DNA of 64,000 nucleotides from Aphanothece cf. minutissima CCALA 015 (GTDB lineage Bacteria > Cyanobacteriota > Cyanobacteriia > PCC-6307 > Cyanobiaceae): NCBI GenBank assembly GCA_003003925.1, contig PVWP01000006.1, positions 1 to 64,000 of the forward strand, in the 5' to 3' direction. Shown piece after piece: positions 52,045 through 63,919 of this stretch. The notes under the pieces were generated by a model, which saw nothing but the letters and a program-made list of their open reading frames with translations, did no database searches and had not been told where the DNA came from. The number at the start of each line of letters is the position of its first letter. Position 1 is the first letter of the stretch. The translations under genes were made by a program, and so were the position numbers.

Positions 52045-53742
52045 GTGGTCCGGACCCGGGACGCCACCCTGCAGCTGGCGGATGGGGTCCGGCTGATGAG
52101 CCGGCTCTGGCATCCCGACGGGGAGGGTCCCTGGCCGGTGCTGGTGATGCGCCAGCCCTACGGGCGGGCGATCGCCTCCACCGTGACCTACGCCCACCCC
52201 AGCTGGTACGCCAGCCATGGCTTTCTGGTGGTGGTGCAGGACGTGCGGGGCCGCGGTGCCTCGGAGGGTGACTTCGGCGGCTTCGCCCAGGAGGCGGCCG
52301 ACGGGGACGCCACGATCCGCTGGGCCCGGAGCCTCGAGGGCAGCAACGGCCGGGTGGGCACCTACGGCTTCTCCTACCAGGGCCTGACCCAGCTGCTCAA
52401 CGCCGGCGGCGAGGCCGGCAACGACGACGCCCTGCCTGACTGCCTCGCCCCGGCCATGTGCGGCCTCGATGAACGACTCCACTGGGCCAGTGAGGGGGGA
52501 GCCCACTGGTGGGCCCTGGGCCTGGGCTGGGCCCTGCAGCTGGCGGCGGAGGGCTGCCGGCGCCGGGGCGACGGGGCCGGCTGGCGCGAGATCCGCCGCA
52601 GCCTCCAGCACGGGGACTTCACCGAGGAGGGACTGGCCCTGCTGGAACGCCACGATCCCCGTGGCATGGGCCTGGGCTGGCTGCGGCGCGACCCCGCCGG
52701 TCCCGAGGGCTGGACGGTCCACCCCGTGGCGCCGGCCCTGCTGCTGCGGCCCCTGCTGCTGGTCGGCGGCTGGCACGATCCCCATCTGAGGGGCGTGCTC
52801 GACCTCTGGCAGCGGGCCCGCGGCGCCGGGGGCGACCCCGAGCTGGTCATCGGCGCCTGGAGCCATCTCGACTGGGGCGGGGGGCTTGACCGCGAGCTGC
52901 TGGCCTTCTTTCGCCGCCATCTGCAGGATCCACCGCCCCGCCGGGGCCCGGCGGATCCCACCGCTCACCAGGGCGCGGCCGCGGCCCCGATCCGCCTGCA
53001 GTGCGCCGCCACGGCCACCTGGCACAACCTGGACCCGGCGGCGGCCGCCAGCCCCGCGGCGGCGGCGGCCGCCGGCTGGTCGCTGCATTCCGGCGGCCTG
53101 GCGGCGATCCGCTGCGATGAGGGGGAACTGCGGCCCCTGGCCGCTCCGGGGGCAAGGCCGGGGTCGGATCCGGCGGCTGACGGCACGGCCGCGCCCGGCG
53201 CGGCCGCAGGCGGCACCGTCGTGATCGTCCACGACCCCTGGCGGCCGGTGCCGGGCCGGGGCGGCCACCTGGGCCCCGATCCCGGACCGGTGGAGCGCGC
53301 CGATCTCGACCGGCGCGGCGACGTGGCCTGCTTCACCTCAGCCCCGCTCGAGGAGGACCTCTGGCTGCTGGGCAGCTTCCGCCTGCGGCTGCGGGTGAGC
53401 GCTGACCAGCCCAGCTTCGATCTCTGTGCCGCCCTTTCCGAGGTGTCTGCGGACGGCGGGTCCGTGCGCCAGCTGAGCACCGGCCTGGCCCGCTTCGGGC
53501 CCATGGCGGCGGCCGGCGACGGGCCCCGCACCGTGGCCCTGCAGCCCCTGGCCACGCTGGTGGCCGCCGGGCAGCGGCTGCGGCTTTCCCTGGCGGGGGC
53601 GGCCTGGCCCCAGATCGCCGTCAACCCCGGCGACGGCAGCCTGCCGGAGGGGGGCAGCGGCAGCGGGCACCGGGTGATCAGCCTGACGCTGGAGCTGGCG
53701 GGCGCCCACCTGGGCCTGGAGCCCCTGATTCGGGCAAACTGA
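52045..53742 (+). CDS. CocE/NonD-type (X-Pro dipeptidyl-peptidase S15 family) hydrolase
   Basis: A 565-residue alpha/beta hydrolase of the S15/CocE group. The start RDATLQLADGVRLMSRLWHP and VLVMRQPYGRAIA match the family; VVQDVRGRGASEGDF follows; the nucleophile elbow is GTYGFSYQG with Ser near residue 110; the acid is probably Asp in GGWHDPHLRG; and the His is in GAWSHLDWG. The C-terminal jelly-roll domain (about 380-560) has FRLRLRVSADQPSFDLCAAL. It cleaves esters or X-Pro peptides; the substrate is open. Start GTG 52045, five bases after the previous stop. Confidence 0.87.
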   Translation: MVRTRDATLQLADGVRLMSRLWHPDGEGPWPVLVMRQPYGRAIASTVTYAHPSWYASHGFLVVVQDVRGRGASEGDFGGFAQEAADGDATIRWARSLEGSNGRVGTYGFSYQGLTQLLNAGGEAGNDDALPDCLAPAMCGLDERLHWASEGGAHWWALGLGWALQLAAEGCRRRGDGAGWREIRRSLQHGDFTEEGLALLERHDPRGMGLGWLRRDPAGPEGWTVHPVAPALLLRPLLLVGGWHDPHLRGVLDLWQRARGAGGDPELVIGAWSHLDWGGGLDRELLAFFRRHLQDPPPRRGPADPTAHQGAAAAPIRLQCAATATWHNLDPAAAASPAAAAAAGWSLHSGGLAAIRCDEGELRPLAAPGARPGSDPAADGTAAPGAAAGGTVVIVHDPWRPVPGRGGHLGPDPGPVERADLDRRGDVACFTSAPLEEDLWLLGSFRLRLRVSADQPSFDLCAALSEVSADGGSVRQLSTGLARFGPMAAAGDGPRTVALQPLATLVAAGQRLRLSLAGAAWPQIAVNPGDGSLPEGGSGSGHRVISLTLELAGAHLGLEPLIRAN

Positions 53743-53764
53743 GCCGATCCGACGTCCGCCGCCC

Positions 53765-54535
53765 ATGCCGCGCCCCCAACCGCGCCGAGCCCTGATCGGC
53801 CTGCTGCTGCTGCTGGGCAGCCAGGCCCTGCTGGCACCGCGCGGGGCCTGGGCCCAGGCCACCCCGGCGCCGGCCGCCACCGGCCAACCCAGTGCCGCCC
53901 TCAGCGAAGCCCAGGCCCGGGCGGCGGCCGAGCGGATCCTGACCACGATCCGCAACGGGGACGCCCAGGCCCGCTTCAACCAGTTCTCCCCGGCCCTGCA
54001 GAGCGTCAGCAGCCCCAGCATGGTGGCCGAAACCATGAAGACCCAGCCGAAGCTGCTGCGCTGGGCCATCCGCAGCATCCAGCCCGGCTTCGACTCGAGC
54101 ACGGTGGAGGCCACCCTGTTCACCAGCGCCGGCGAACGCGACCTGCTGATGGTGATCGACGACCAGGGCCGGATCGATGGCTATCACTTCAACGTCACCG
54201 ACCAGCCGGCCGAGAAGGTGGTGCGGGACTTCATCACCGCCCTCGCCAGCGGCCACTTCATCTCCGCCAGCAGCTTCCTGTCGCCGCTGATGCAGGAGCA
54301 GATCCCCCAGGGTCAGCTGCAGCAGAAATGGCTCAACCTGCAGCGCATCACCGGCAACTTCGTCCGGGTGAAACGCATCAACCGGGCCGAGAGTACGCCG
54401 GAGATGCGTCTGGTGATCGTCAACACCGAGTTCAACCGCCTCACCGACAACCTCTTCGTCACCCTGGATTCGGACAACCGGATCATCGGCGTGGATTTCC
54501 CCACCGATCCGGCCCCTCCCTCCCCGCCACGCTGA
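53765..54535 (+). CDS. Exported DUF3887-like protein with two repeats
   Basis: A 256-residue protein with a signal peptide (RRALIGLLLLLGSQALLAPRGAWA). The mature part has two similar NTF2-like halves, about 60-145 (AAAERILTTIRNGDAQARFNQFSPALQS ... LMVIDDQGRIDGYHF) and 148-240 (VVRDFITALASGHFISASSFLSPLMQE ... FVTLDSDNRIIGVDF). This is the pattern of DUF3887. The domain has no known activity; it may be a periplasmic binding or scaffold protein. It lies 22 bases after the hydrolase and 33 before glgB. Confidence 0.8.
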   Translation: MPRPQPRRALIGLLLLLGSQALLAPRGAWAQATPAPAATGQPSAALSEAQARAAAERILTTIRNGDAQARFNQFSPALQSVSSPSMVAETMKTQPKLLRWAIRSIQPGFDSSTVEATLFTSAGERDLLMVIDDQGRIDGYHFNVTDQPAEKVVRDFITALASGHFISASSFLSPLMQEQIPQGQLQQKWLNLQRITGNFVRVKRINRAESTPEMRLVIVNTEFNRLTDNLFVTLDSDNRIIGVDFPTDPAPPSPPR

Positions 54536-54554
54536 GTCGGCCCTCCCACCGACG

Positions 54555-54560
54555 TAAGCT
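54555..54560 (+). promoter_or_regulatory. Possible -10 element (TAAGCT) before glgB
   Basis: A TAnnnT hexamer 14 bases before the glgB start, inside the short gap after the DUF3887 gene. If used, the transcript would be nearly leaderless. No -35 element is evident. Confidence 0.25.
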
Positions 54561-54568
54561 CCCGGCGC

Positions 54569-56881
<2,313 letters not shown>

Positions 56882-56947
56882 CCGCCCCTCGGGGCCGCCC
56901 ATGCCACGACTGGTGACAGGAGCGGCCGGAGGCCGGGGGTGCTCGGT

Positions 56948-56953
56948 TAGGTT
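56948..56953 (+). promoter_or_regulatory. Possible -10 element (TAGGTT) before hemE
   Basis: A TAnnnT hexamer 32 bases before the hemE ATG, in the 98-base gap after glgB. A -35 element is not clear. Confidence 0.25.
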
Positions 56954-56979
56954 TCGCCGTTGACCTTCCGACAGGCCCC

Positions 56980-58038
56980 ATGAGCGAATCCGCCCCCCTG
57001 CTGCTGCGCGCCGCCCGAGGTGAGCAGGTGGAGCGGCCTCCGGTCTGGATGATGCGCCAGGCGGGCCGCTACATGAAGGTGTACCGCGACCTGCGTGACC
57101 GCCATCCCGGTTTCCGCGAGCGCTCCGAGAACCCCGATCTCTCCTACGAGATCTCGATGCAGCCCTTCCACGCCTTCCGTCCCGACGGCGTGATCCTCTT
57201 CTCCGACATCCTCACGCCCCTGCCGGGCATGGGGATCGACTTCGACATCATCGAGAGCCGGGGGCCGATCATCGAGCCCGCCATCCGCAGCCAGGCCCAG
57301 GTGGATGCCCTGCGGCCCCTGGATCCGGCCGAAGCCCTGCCCTTCGTGGGCGAGGTGCTGGGGCGGCTGCGGGCCGACGTGGGCAACGCGGCGGCGGTGC
57401 TCGGCTTCGTCGGCGCCCCCTGGACCCTCGCCGCCTATGCGGTGGAGGGCAAGAGCTCCAAGACCTATTCGGTGATCAAGGCGATGGCCTTCCAGGAGCC
57501 CGCCCTGCTGCACCGGCTGCTGGGCCACCTGGCCGATTCGATCGCCACCTATGTGCGCTACCAGATCGACAGCGGTGCCCAGGTGGTGCAGCTGTTCGAC
57601 TCCTGGGCGGGCCAGCTGAGCCCGATCGACTACGACGTGTTTGCGGCCCCCTACCAGAAGCGGGTCATCGACCAGGTGAAGGCCACCCACCCCGACACCC
57701 CCCTGATCCTCTACATCTCCGGCAGCGCCGGCGTGCTGGAGCGCATGGCCGCCACCGGGGTGGACTTCATCTCCCTCGACTGGACCGTGGACATGGCCGA
57801 TGGCTGCGCCCGCCTGCCCCAGCACCTGGGCGTGCAGGGCAACGTGGATCCCGGCCTGCTGTTCGGCACCCCCGAGGCGATCCGTGAGCGGATCCTCGAC
57901 ACGGTGCGCAAGGCCCGCGGCCGCCGCCACATCCTCAACCTGGGCCACGGCATCCTGCCCGGCACCCCGGAGGACAACGCCCGCGTCTTCTTCGAGACCG
58001 GCAAGGCCGTCAACGAGCTGCTGGGGGCCGCTGTTTGA
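56980..58038 (+). CDS. hemE: Uroporphyrinogen decarboxylase
   Basis: A 352-residue enzyme that turns uroporphyrinogen III to coproporphyrinogen III, in the common haem and chlorophyll pathway. Family marks are [20 protein letters not shown] (with the substrate-binding Arg residues), [18 protein letters not shown] (with the catalytic Asp), [15 protein letters not shown] and the C-terminal [15 protein letters not shown]. Start ATG 56980. Its TGA overlaps the TTG start of the epimerase gene. Confidence 0.97.
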   Translation: MSESAPLLLRAARGEQVERPPVWMMRQAGRYMKVYRDLRDRHPGFRERSENPDLSYEISMQPFHAFRPDGVILFSDILTPLPGMGIDFDIIESRGPIIEPAIRSQAQVDALRPLDPAEALPFVGEVLGRLRADVGNAAAVLGFVGAPWTLAAYAVEGKSSKTYSVIKAMAFQEPALLHRLLGHLADSIATYVRYQIDSGAQVVQLFDSWAGQLSPIDYDVFAAPYQKRVIDQVKATHPDTPLILYISGSAGVLERMAATGVDFISLDWTVDMADGCARLPQHLGVQGNVDPGLLFGTPEAIRERILDTVRKARGRRHILNLGHGILPGTPEDNARVFFETGKAVNELLGAAV

Positions 58039-59066
58039 GCGCCCCCACCTCCGGGCCCCAGCGGATCCTGATCACCGGCGCCAGCGGCTGCGTCGGCCAG
58101 TACATCGCTGAAAACCTGCTGGCCAACAGCGACGCCCACCTGCTGCTGCTGCTGCGGGATCCCTCCAAGCTGAGCGCCGTCCCCGCCGACCACCCGCGCA
58201 TCACCCTGCTGGTGGGCGATCTGCGCGAGCTGGGCCCCCATGCCGCCGCCATCGCCAGCGCCGACCGGATCATCCACACCGCCACCGCCTGGGGGGATCC
58301 CGAGCGGGCCCAGGCGGTGAACGTGGTGGCCGTGAAGGAGCTGCTGCGGCTCACCGACCCGGATCGCCTGCAGCAGGTGATCTACTTCTCCACCGCGAGC
58401 ATCCTCGACCGCCGGCTGCAGCTGCTCCCGGAAGCGATGGCCTACGGCACCGAGTACATCCAGACCAAGGCCACCTGCCTGCAGGACCTGGAGCGCCATC
58501 CCCTGGCCGAACGCATCGTGGCCGTGTTCCCCACCCTGGTGTTCGGTGGCGCGGTGGGCGGCGCCGACCATCACCCCACCAGCTACCTCACCGCCGGGCT
58601 GAAGGAGGCCCTGGGCTGGCTGTGGCTGGCCCGCTGGCTGCGCACCGACGCCAGCTTCCACTTCATCCACGCCGCCGACATCGCCACCGTCTGCGCCCAC
58701 CTGGCCACCACCCCCCACGGCCCCAATCCCGAGCCGGACCAGGGCCCGGTGCGGCGGCTGGTGCTGGGCCAGGCGCCGATCACGATCAACGGTGCCGTGG
58801 CCGCCCTGTGCCGCTGGCGGCGGGTGTGGGTGCCGCCGGTGGGGATCGACCTGCGCGGCTGGCTGATCGAGGGGCTGATCAAGCTGCTGCGCATCGAAGT
58901 GAACGCCTGGGACCGTTTCTCGATCCGCCAGCGCCACTTCGTGCACCAGCCCGTCAGTCCGCCCGAACGCTTCGGCCTGGTGAGCTTCGCCCCCAGCCTC
59001 GACGCGGTGCTGGAGACAGCGGGGGTGCCCCACCGGGGCCGCATCGGGGCAGGCCGCCGCCCCTGA
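58035..59066 (+). CDS. NAD-dependent epimerase/dehydratase-like protein
   Basis: A 343-residue extended SDR protein. The NAD-binding motif is [17 protein letters not shown] (about 12-28), [11 protein letters not shown] follows, and the catalytic YxxxK lies in [10 protein letters not shown] (near residue 140), with STAS before it. The substrate-binding half has no clear sugar-nucleotide motif, and the C-terminus contains a Trp/Arg-rich stretch ([19 protein letters not shown]). Its place just behind hemE is common in cyanobacteria, but a tetrapyrrole role is inference only. TTG start overlapping the hemE stop. Confidence 0.85.
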   Translation: MSAPTSGPQRILITGASGCVGQYIAENLLANSDAHLLLLLRDPSKLSAVPADHPRITLLVGDLRELGPHAAAIASADRIIHTATAWGDPERAQAVNVVAVKELLRLTDPDRLQQVIYFSTASILDRRLQLLPEAMAYGTEYIQTKATCLQDLERHPLAERIVAVFPTLVFGGAVGGADHHPTSYLTAGLKEALGWLWLARWLRTDASFHFIHAADIATVCAHLATTPHGPNPEPDQGPVRRLVLGQAPITINGAVAALCRWRRVWVPPVGIDLRGWLIEGLIKLLRIEVNAWDRFSIRQRHFVHQPVSPPERFGLVSFAPSLDAVLETAGVPHRGRIGAGRRP

Positions 59067-59200
59067 GCCGGCCCTCAGCCGCCCGCCGGCAGGCCGCCAT
59101 GAATTGTTGCGAATCTGTCGGGACGCCCCACCGGGACACGGCCATTGCCTAATTTGTGCCGGTTGCCAGTGCTTTTCGGCACCCCCCTTCGCGCCCTCCC

Positions 59201-59542
59201 ATGCGTCGTCTCCTTTCCCTCTTCGCTCTCTGCCTGGCGCTGGTGCTGGGTGCCACCCCGAGCTTCGCCGCCGATGTGGCCCACGGTGGCCAGATCTTCT
59301 CCGCCAACTGCGCCGCCTGCCACATGGGCGGCGGCAACGTGGTGAACGCCGAGCGCACCCTCAAGGCCGATGCCCTGGCCTCCTACCTGGCCAACTACGA
59401 CGCCGGCCACGAGGCCGCCATCGCCTACCAGGTGACCAACGGCAAGAACGCCATGCCCGCCTTCGGCGGCAAGCTCAGCGACGGCGACATCGCCGACGTG
59501 GCCGCCTACGTCGAGGACATGGCCGCCAAGGGCTGGGCCTGA
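59201..59542 (+). CDS. petJ: Cytochrome c6
   Basis: A 113-residue exported haem protein. The signal peptide is [22 protein letters not shown], and the mature protein begins [18 protein letters not shown] with the CxxCH haem site; the Met ligand is in [10 protein letters not shown]. It carries electrons between cytochrome b6f and photosystem I or the terminal oxidase in the thylakoid lumen. The start is ATG 59201, giving a proper signal peptide; the 15-residue upstream extension is not needed. A strong terminator follows. Confidence 0.96.
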   Translation: MRRLLSLFALCLALVLGATPSFAADVAHGGQIFSANCAACHMGGGNVVNAERTLKADALASYLANYDAGHEAAIAYQVTNGKNAMPAFGGKLSDGDIADVAAYVEDMAAKGWA

Positions 59543-59613
59543 TCCAGTCCAGGTCGACCCAACCGGTCAACCGGGTCCAGCCAACCGGCCCAGGCCCCTT
59601 CAGTCATCCAGCG

Positions 59614-59640
59614 AAGCCCCGGCGATCCCGGGGCTTTTTT
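59614..59640. terminator. Rho-independent terminator after petJ, possibly bidirectional
   Basis: An eight-to-nine-base-pair stem (about 59614-59622 with 59628-59636), a five-base loop and a run of six T (59635-59640) on the plus strand. It lies 72 bases after the petJ stop and seven bases from the end of the convergent minus-strand gene, and may serve both. Confidence 0.85.
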
Positions 59641-59646
59641 CATGGC

Positions 59647-59853
59647 TCAGTCCAGCGCGCGGCGGGCGGCCAGCACCGCCAGGTAGAGCTCCTCGGGAAC
59701 ATCCCGGATGTCGTACTCGCTCGGCAGCATCCCGTGGACGTGGCGATGCACCACCCGCCAGCAGTCCCGTTCCGGCTCCCCGGCCCCGCCCAGGGTGAGG
59801 GAGGCCCTGGCCAGGTCGGCCACCAGGGCCTGGTCGTCGGCGGGAGAGGACAT
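59647..59853 (-). CDS. Small conserved-looking protein, unknown function
   Basis: A 68-residue acidic protein, MSSPADDQALVADLARASL, then WRVVHRHVHGMLPSEYDIRDVPEELYLAVLAARRALD. The pattern of a short helical domain with His and conserved-looking PSEYDIRDVPEELY suggests a real, folded protein. It is similar in type to small hypothetical proteins of picocyanobacteria, but no domain name can be given. Start ATG 59853. Convergent with petJ. Confidence 0.62.
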   Translation of the reverse strand: MSSPADDQALVADLARASLTLGGAGEPERDCWRVVHRHVHGMLPSEYDIRDVPEELYLAVLAARRALD

Positions 59854-59905
59854 CGGAGACGGAAGGGCTGCAGAGGCGAGAATGGGACGCAGCCGAGCTC
59901 CCATC

Positions 59906-60283
59906 ATGGCGATCCCCACCTCTGCCGGGCTGCGGCCGGTCCTGCTGGGGGGCCTGTCTTCGGCAGGGGTGCCCCTGGCCCTGATGACCGCCATCGTGGT
60001 GCCCTTCGCCACGCCGGCCCTGGCCCAGGGGCAGACCCCCAACCAGCCCCTCGCCATCGAGGCCAGGCCCGGTCTGTCGCCTCCCCCCTGCCGGCTGGTG
60101 GTGCCCAGAAGCGAGGCCGTGCTCCAGCCGTTGCGGATCCATCCGTCCCAGGTGACCCAGAAGAACGGCATGGGCTGTCTCTCGGCGGCCGACGCGCTCT
60201 ACGGACCGGACGGCTGCCCTGCCCAGCTGTGTGGCCAGCAGCGCGGCTTCCAGGTGCCCATGCCCGATCTGGGGGGGCCCTGA
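59906..60283 (+). CDS. Small exported hypothetical protein with Cys residues
   Basis: A 125-residue protein with a long signal peptide (VLLGGLSSAGVPLALMTAIVVPFATPALAQ, cleavage near residue 36). The mature part has four Cys (PPCRLV, GMGCLSAAD, DGCPAQLC), perhaps two disulphides, and the block RLVVPRSEAVLQPLRIHPSQVT. No known family. An in-frame ATG at 59882 would lengthen it by eight codons. Divergent from the small minus-strand gene, 52 bases apart. Confidence 0.62.
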   Translation: MAIPTSAGLRPVLLGGLSSAGVPLALMTAIVVPFATPALAQGQTPNQPLAIEARPGLSPPPCRLVVPRSEAVLQPLRIHPSQVTQKNGMGCLSAADALYGPDGCPAQLCGQQRGFQVPMPDLGGP

Positions 60284-60403
60284 GCGCCTGAGCCCCCCGC
60301 GGGACGGTTCGCCCCACCCGGCGGTACGGCCCGCCCACCACCGGGGAGGAGGGCCGAACGCCGCGGTTCGGTCCTCCCACTCGGCCGATCCCGACGGCAT
60401 TCA

Positions 60404-60409
60404 TACGTT
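60404..60409 (+). promoter_or_regulatory. Possible -10 element (TACGTT) before clpB
   Basis: A TACGTT hexamer 41 bases before the clpB ATG, in a patch less G+C-rich than the rest. A GGGAGAA ribosome binding site lies between it and the start. No CIRCE inverted repeat is visible. Confidence 0.3.
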
Positions 60410-60444
60410 GGCTTCAGTCACCGCCCGCAGGGAGAACGTCATCC

Positions 60445-63075
60445 ATGCATCCCACCGCCGACCTGTTCACCGAGAAGGCCTGGGGCGCCGTCGTGGCCTC
60501 CCAGCAGCTGGCCCAGCAGAAGCGCCAGCAGCAGATGGACAGCGAGCACCTCTTCGCCGCCCTGCTGGCCCAGCAGGACCTGGCCAGCCGGATCCTGGAG
60601 AAGGCCGGCGTGGACCTGGGGGTGCTGAGCCAGAAGCTGGAGGCCTTCATCACCGCCCAGCCCAGCCTGGCCGCCGCCCCTGAGAATGTCTACCTGGGCA
60701 AGGGCCTGAACGCCGTCCTCGACCGCGCCGACGCCCTCAGGAAGGAGTTCCAGGACAGCTACATCGCCGTCGAGCACCTGGTGCTGGCCCTGGCCGGCGA
60801 TGACCGCTGCGGCCGCCAGCTGCTCTCCCAGGCCGGCACCGATGAGCGCCGGCTGCGCGAGGCTGTCATGGCCGTGCGGGGCAGCCAACGCGTGACCGAC
60901 CAGAACCCGGAGGGCACCTATGAATCCCTTGAGAAGTACGGCCGTGATCTCACCGCCGCCGCCCGGGAGGGCAAGCTCGATCCGGTGATCGGCCGCGACG
61001 AGGAGATCCGCCGCACCGTGCAGATCCTCTCGCGCCGCACCAAGAACAACCCGGTGCTGATCGGTGAACCCGGCGTCGGCAAGACCGCCATCGTCGAGGG
61101 GCTGGCCCAGAGAATCGTCAACGGCGACGTCCCCACCGCCCTGCAGAACCGCCAGCTGATCGCCCTCGACATGGGCGCCCTGATCGCCGGCGCCAAGTAC
61201 CGCGGCGAGTTCGAGGAGCGCCTCAAGGCCGTGCTCAAGGAGGTCACCTCCAGCGAAGGCCAGATCGTCCTGTTCATCGACGAGATCCACACCGTGGTGG
61301 GGGCCGGCGCCAGCGGCGGGGCCATGGACGCCAGCAACCTGCTCAAACCGATGCTGGCCCGCGGTGAGCTGCGCTGCATCGGCGCCACCACCCTCGATGA
61401 GCACCGCCAGCACATCGAGAAGGATCCCGCCCTGGAGCGCCGTTTCCAGCAGGTGTTCGTCGACCAGCCCACCGTGGAGGACACGATCTCGATCCTGCGG
61501 GGGCTCAAGGAGCGCTATGAGGTGCACCACGGCGTGCGCATCGCCGACAACGCCCTGGTGGCAGCGGCCGTGCTCAGCAGCCGCTACATCGCCGATCGCT
61601 TCCTGCCCGACAAGGCCATCGACCTGATGGATGAATCGGCGGCGCGCCTGAAGATGGAGATCACCTCCAAACCGGAGGAGATCGACGAGCTCGACCGCCG
61701 CATCCTGCAGCTGGAAATGGAGAAGCTCTCCCTGGGCCGGGAATCGGATCCCGCCAGCAAGGATCGCCTGGAGCGGCTGGAGAAGGAACTGGCCGACCTG
61801 GCGGAGCAGCAGAGCAGCCTCAACGCCCAGTGGCAGAAGGAGAAGGGCTCGATCGACGAACTCTCCGCCATCAAGGAGGAGATCGAGCAGGTGCAGCTGC
61901 AGGTGGAGCAGGCCAAGCGCAACTACGACCTCAACAAGGCCGCCGAACTGGAGTACGGCACCCTGGCGGAACTCAACAAGAAGCTGGCCGCCAAGGAGGC
62001 CGAGCTGAGCGCCCATGCCGGCCAGAAGAACCTGCTGCGCGAGGAGGTCACCGAGGACGACATCGCCGAGGTGATCGCCAAGTGGACCGGGATTCCGGTC
62101 AGCAAGCTGGTGCAGTCGGAGATGGAGAAACTGCTGCATCTGGAGGACGAGCTGCACACCCGCGTGATCGGCCAGGAGCGGGCCGTGACGGCGGTGGCCG
62201 ACGCCATCCAGCGCTCCCGGGCCGGGCTCTCCGACCCCAACCGCCCGATCGCCAGCTTCCTGTTCCTCGGCCCCACCGGTGTGGGCAAGACCGAACTCTC
62301 CAAGGCCCTGGCGTCCCAGCTGTTCGACAGCGAGGAGGCGCTGGTGCGCATCGACATGAGCGAATACATGGAGAAGCACGCCGTCAGCCGCCTGATCGGA
62401 GCCCCTCCCGGCTATGTGGGATACGAGGAAGGCGGCCAGCTCACCGAAGCGGTGCGGCGGCGGCCCTACGCCGTGATCCTGTTCGACGAGGTGGAGAAGG
62501 CCCACCCCGATGTGTTCAACGTGATGCTGCAGATCCTCGATGACGGCCGCGTCACCGATGGCCAGGGCCGCACGGTGGATTTCACCAACACGGTGCTGAT
62601 CCTCACCAGCAACATCGGCAGCGCCTCGATCCTCGATCTGGCCGGCGATCCGTCCCGCTACGGCGAGATGGAGAAGCGGGTCAACGAGGCCCTGCGGGGC
62701 CACTTCCGGCCGGAGTTCCTCAACCGCCTCGACGAATCGATCATCTTCCGCAGCCTGCGGGAGGAGGAGCTTCGCCAGATCGTGGCGCTGCAGGTGCAGC
62801 GCCTGGCCCGACGCCTCGAGGAGCGCAAGCTGGCCCTGCATGTCGATGGCGAGGCCCTCGACTGGCTGGCCGCCGTCGGCTACGACCCGGTGTATGGCGC
62901 CCGGCCCCTGAAGCGGGCGATCCAGCGGGAACTGGAGACGCCGATCGCCAAGGCGATCCTGGCGGGCACCTTCCCCGCCGGCAGCACCATCGCGGTGGAT
63001 GTGGAACTGGAGCGGCTGCGCTTCCGCCAGGCCGAGCCGGCCGAGATCCAGCCAGCCGCGCCGGCGATGGTCTGA
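60445..63075 (+). CDS. clpB: ClpB disaggregase
   Basis: An 876-residue Hsp100 chaperone that, with DnaK, frees proteins from aggregates. Order: Clp_N domain (1-145), AAA1 with Walker A GEPGVGKT near residue 207 and Walker B in [14 protein letters not shown], the long coiled-coil M-domain (about 400-530; [19 protein letters not shown]) that marks ClpB and not ClpC, and AAA2 with GPTGVGKT near 610. The conserved end is [18 protein letters not shown]. It lacks the ClpP-binding loop as expected. Start ATG 60445 after GGGAGAA. Confidence 0.97.
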   Translation: MHPTADLFTEKAWGAVVASQQLAQQKRQQQMDSEHLFAALLAQQDLASRILEKAGVDLGVLSQKLEAFITAQPSLAAAPENVYLGKGLNAVLDRADALRKEFQDSYIAVEHLVLALAGDDRCGRQLLSQAGTDERRLREAVMAVRGSQRVTDQNPEGTYESLEKYGRDLTAAAREGKLDPVIGRDEEIRRTVQILSRRTKNNPVLIGEPGVGKTAIVEGLAQRIVNGDVPTALQNRQLIALDMGALIAGAKYRGEFEERLKAVLKEVTSSEGQIVLFIDEIHTVVGAGASGGAMDASNLLKPMLARGELRCIGATTLDEHRQHIEKDPALERRFQQVFVDQPTVEDTISILRGLKERYEVHHGVRIADNALVAAAVLSSRYIADRFLPDKAIDLMDESAARLKMEITSKPEEIDELDRRILQLEMEKLSLGRESDPASKDRLERLEKELADLAEQQSSLNAQWQKEKGSIDELSAIKEEIEQVQLQVEQAKRNYDLNKAAELEYGTLAELNKKLAAKEAELSAHAGQKNLLREEVTEDDIAEVIAKWTGIPVSKLVQSEMEKLLHLEDELHTRVIGQERAVTAVADAIQRSRAGLSDPNRPIASFLFLGPTGVGKTELSKALASQLFDSEEALVRIDMSEYMEKHAVSRLIGAPPGYVGYEEGGQLTEAVRRRPYAVILFDEVEKAHPDVFNVMLQILDDGRVTDGQGRTVDFTNTVLILTSNIGSASILDLAGDPSRYGEMEKRVNEALRGHFRPEFLNRLDESIIFRSLREEELRQIVALQVQRLARRLEERKLALHVDGEALDWLAAVGYDPVYGARPLKRAIQRELETPIAKAILAGTFPAGSTIAVDVELERLRFRQAEPAEIQPAAPAMV

Positions 63076-63079
63076 GGGC

Positions 63080-63853
63080 TCAGGCTGCCAGGGCTGCCAT
63101 GAGGGAGGGGTTGGCGTACCAGCTGAAAGTCCCCTCCTTCACTGCCACGATGCCCAGTTCCGCCCGCAGTTCCTCCAGGTCCTGGCCCATCCGCTCCTCC
63201 CAGATCACCGGGAAGAGCGGCTGGGCCTCGACGCCGATGTGCAGACCCTTGCTGATCATGCCGAAGGCGTAGCTGGCGGTGCGGGCCTGCTCCGCCGGCG
63301 TCGCCAGTTCATCGATCGGGGTGTCGTTGCGGAACCAGTTGAGCAGCAGGGCCATCAGATCGGTGAAGGCCAGCCCGGGATGGGAGAACTGGGCCACGCT
63401 CATGCTGATGACGCCGAGTTCCCCGAAGGTATCGAGACTGAAGCCGCTGACGATGTGATGGATGTCGTGGGTGGCGTAGACCCGGTAGTTGATGTAATCG
63501 GCGTCGGTTTCCAGATTGGCGTAGAACTCAGGGGCGGGGAAGAAATTGATATCGTACCCCATCGTCTCCAGCACCGTGACGTAGGTGTGGCCCAGGGTTC
63601 CCTTCGGCAGCGCACGCAGGGCGACCGGGTCGTAGGGGCCGCTGAGCCTCCGCTGCTCGATCAGGGCCCTGGAGCCCGGGTCCCGCTGCAGCAACGCCCG
63701 GCACACCTGCATCGGACGGGACTGGCGCAGCCGATGGGAGAGCAGGAAGACGTTGTGGGCCGATGCACCCGCACCGGCGGCCAGATCGGCGAGTTCAAGA
63801 AACGCGTGGATGTTCTCTTCGCTGGCGATCCGATCGAGGTAGCGAAATCCCAT
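63080..63853 (-). CDS. Coq4-like protein
   Basis: A 257-residue protein of the Coq4 family. The metal-binding signature HDxxHx11E is complete: HDIHHIVSGFSLDTFGE (about residues 128-144). YRVYATHD before it and GFRYLDRIAS at the N-terminus fit the mostly helical fold. In yeast and man Coq4 takes part in ubiquinone synthesis; cyanobacteria make plastoquinone instead, and their Coq4-like proteins are not characterised. Convergent with clpB, with five bases between stops. Confidence 0.85.
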   Translation of the reverse strand: MGFRYLDRIASEENIHAFLELADLAAGAGASAHNVFLLSHRLRQSRPMQVCRALLQRDPGSRALIEQRRLSGPYDPVALRALPKGTLGHTYVTVLETMGYDINFFPAPEFYANLETDADYINYRVYATHDIHHIVSGFSLDTFGELGVISMSVAQFSHPGLAFTDLMALLLNWFRNDTPIDELATPAEQARTASYAFGMISKGLHIGVEAQPLFPVIWEERMGQDLEELRAELGIVAVKEGTFSWYANPSLMAALAA

Positions 63854-63919
63854 GGAGGCGGCGGAGGCAGCACCCAGGGACGCTAGACACGCCGCCAGGG
63901 CCGGCCCACCCGGCCCGGG

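Noticed and set aside
60439..62841. Minus-strand open frame of 800 codons opposite clpB
   Set aside because: It is the antisense shadow of a well-conserved ClpB; the product is low-complexity and has no domain.
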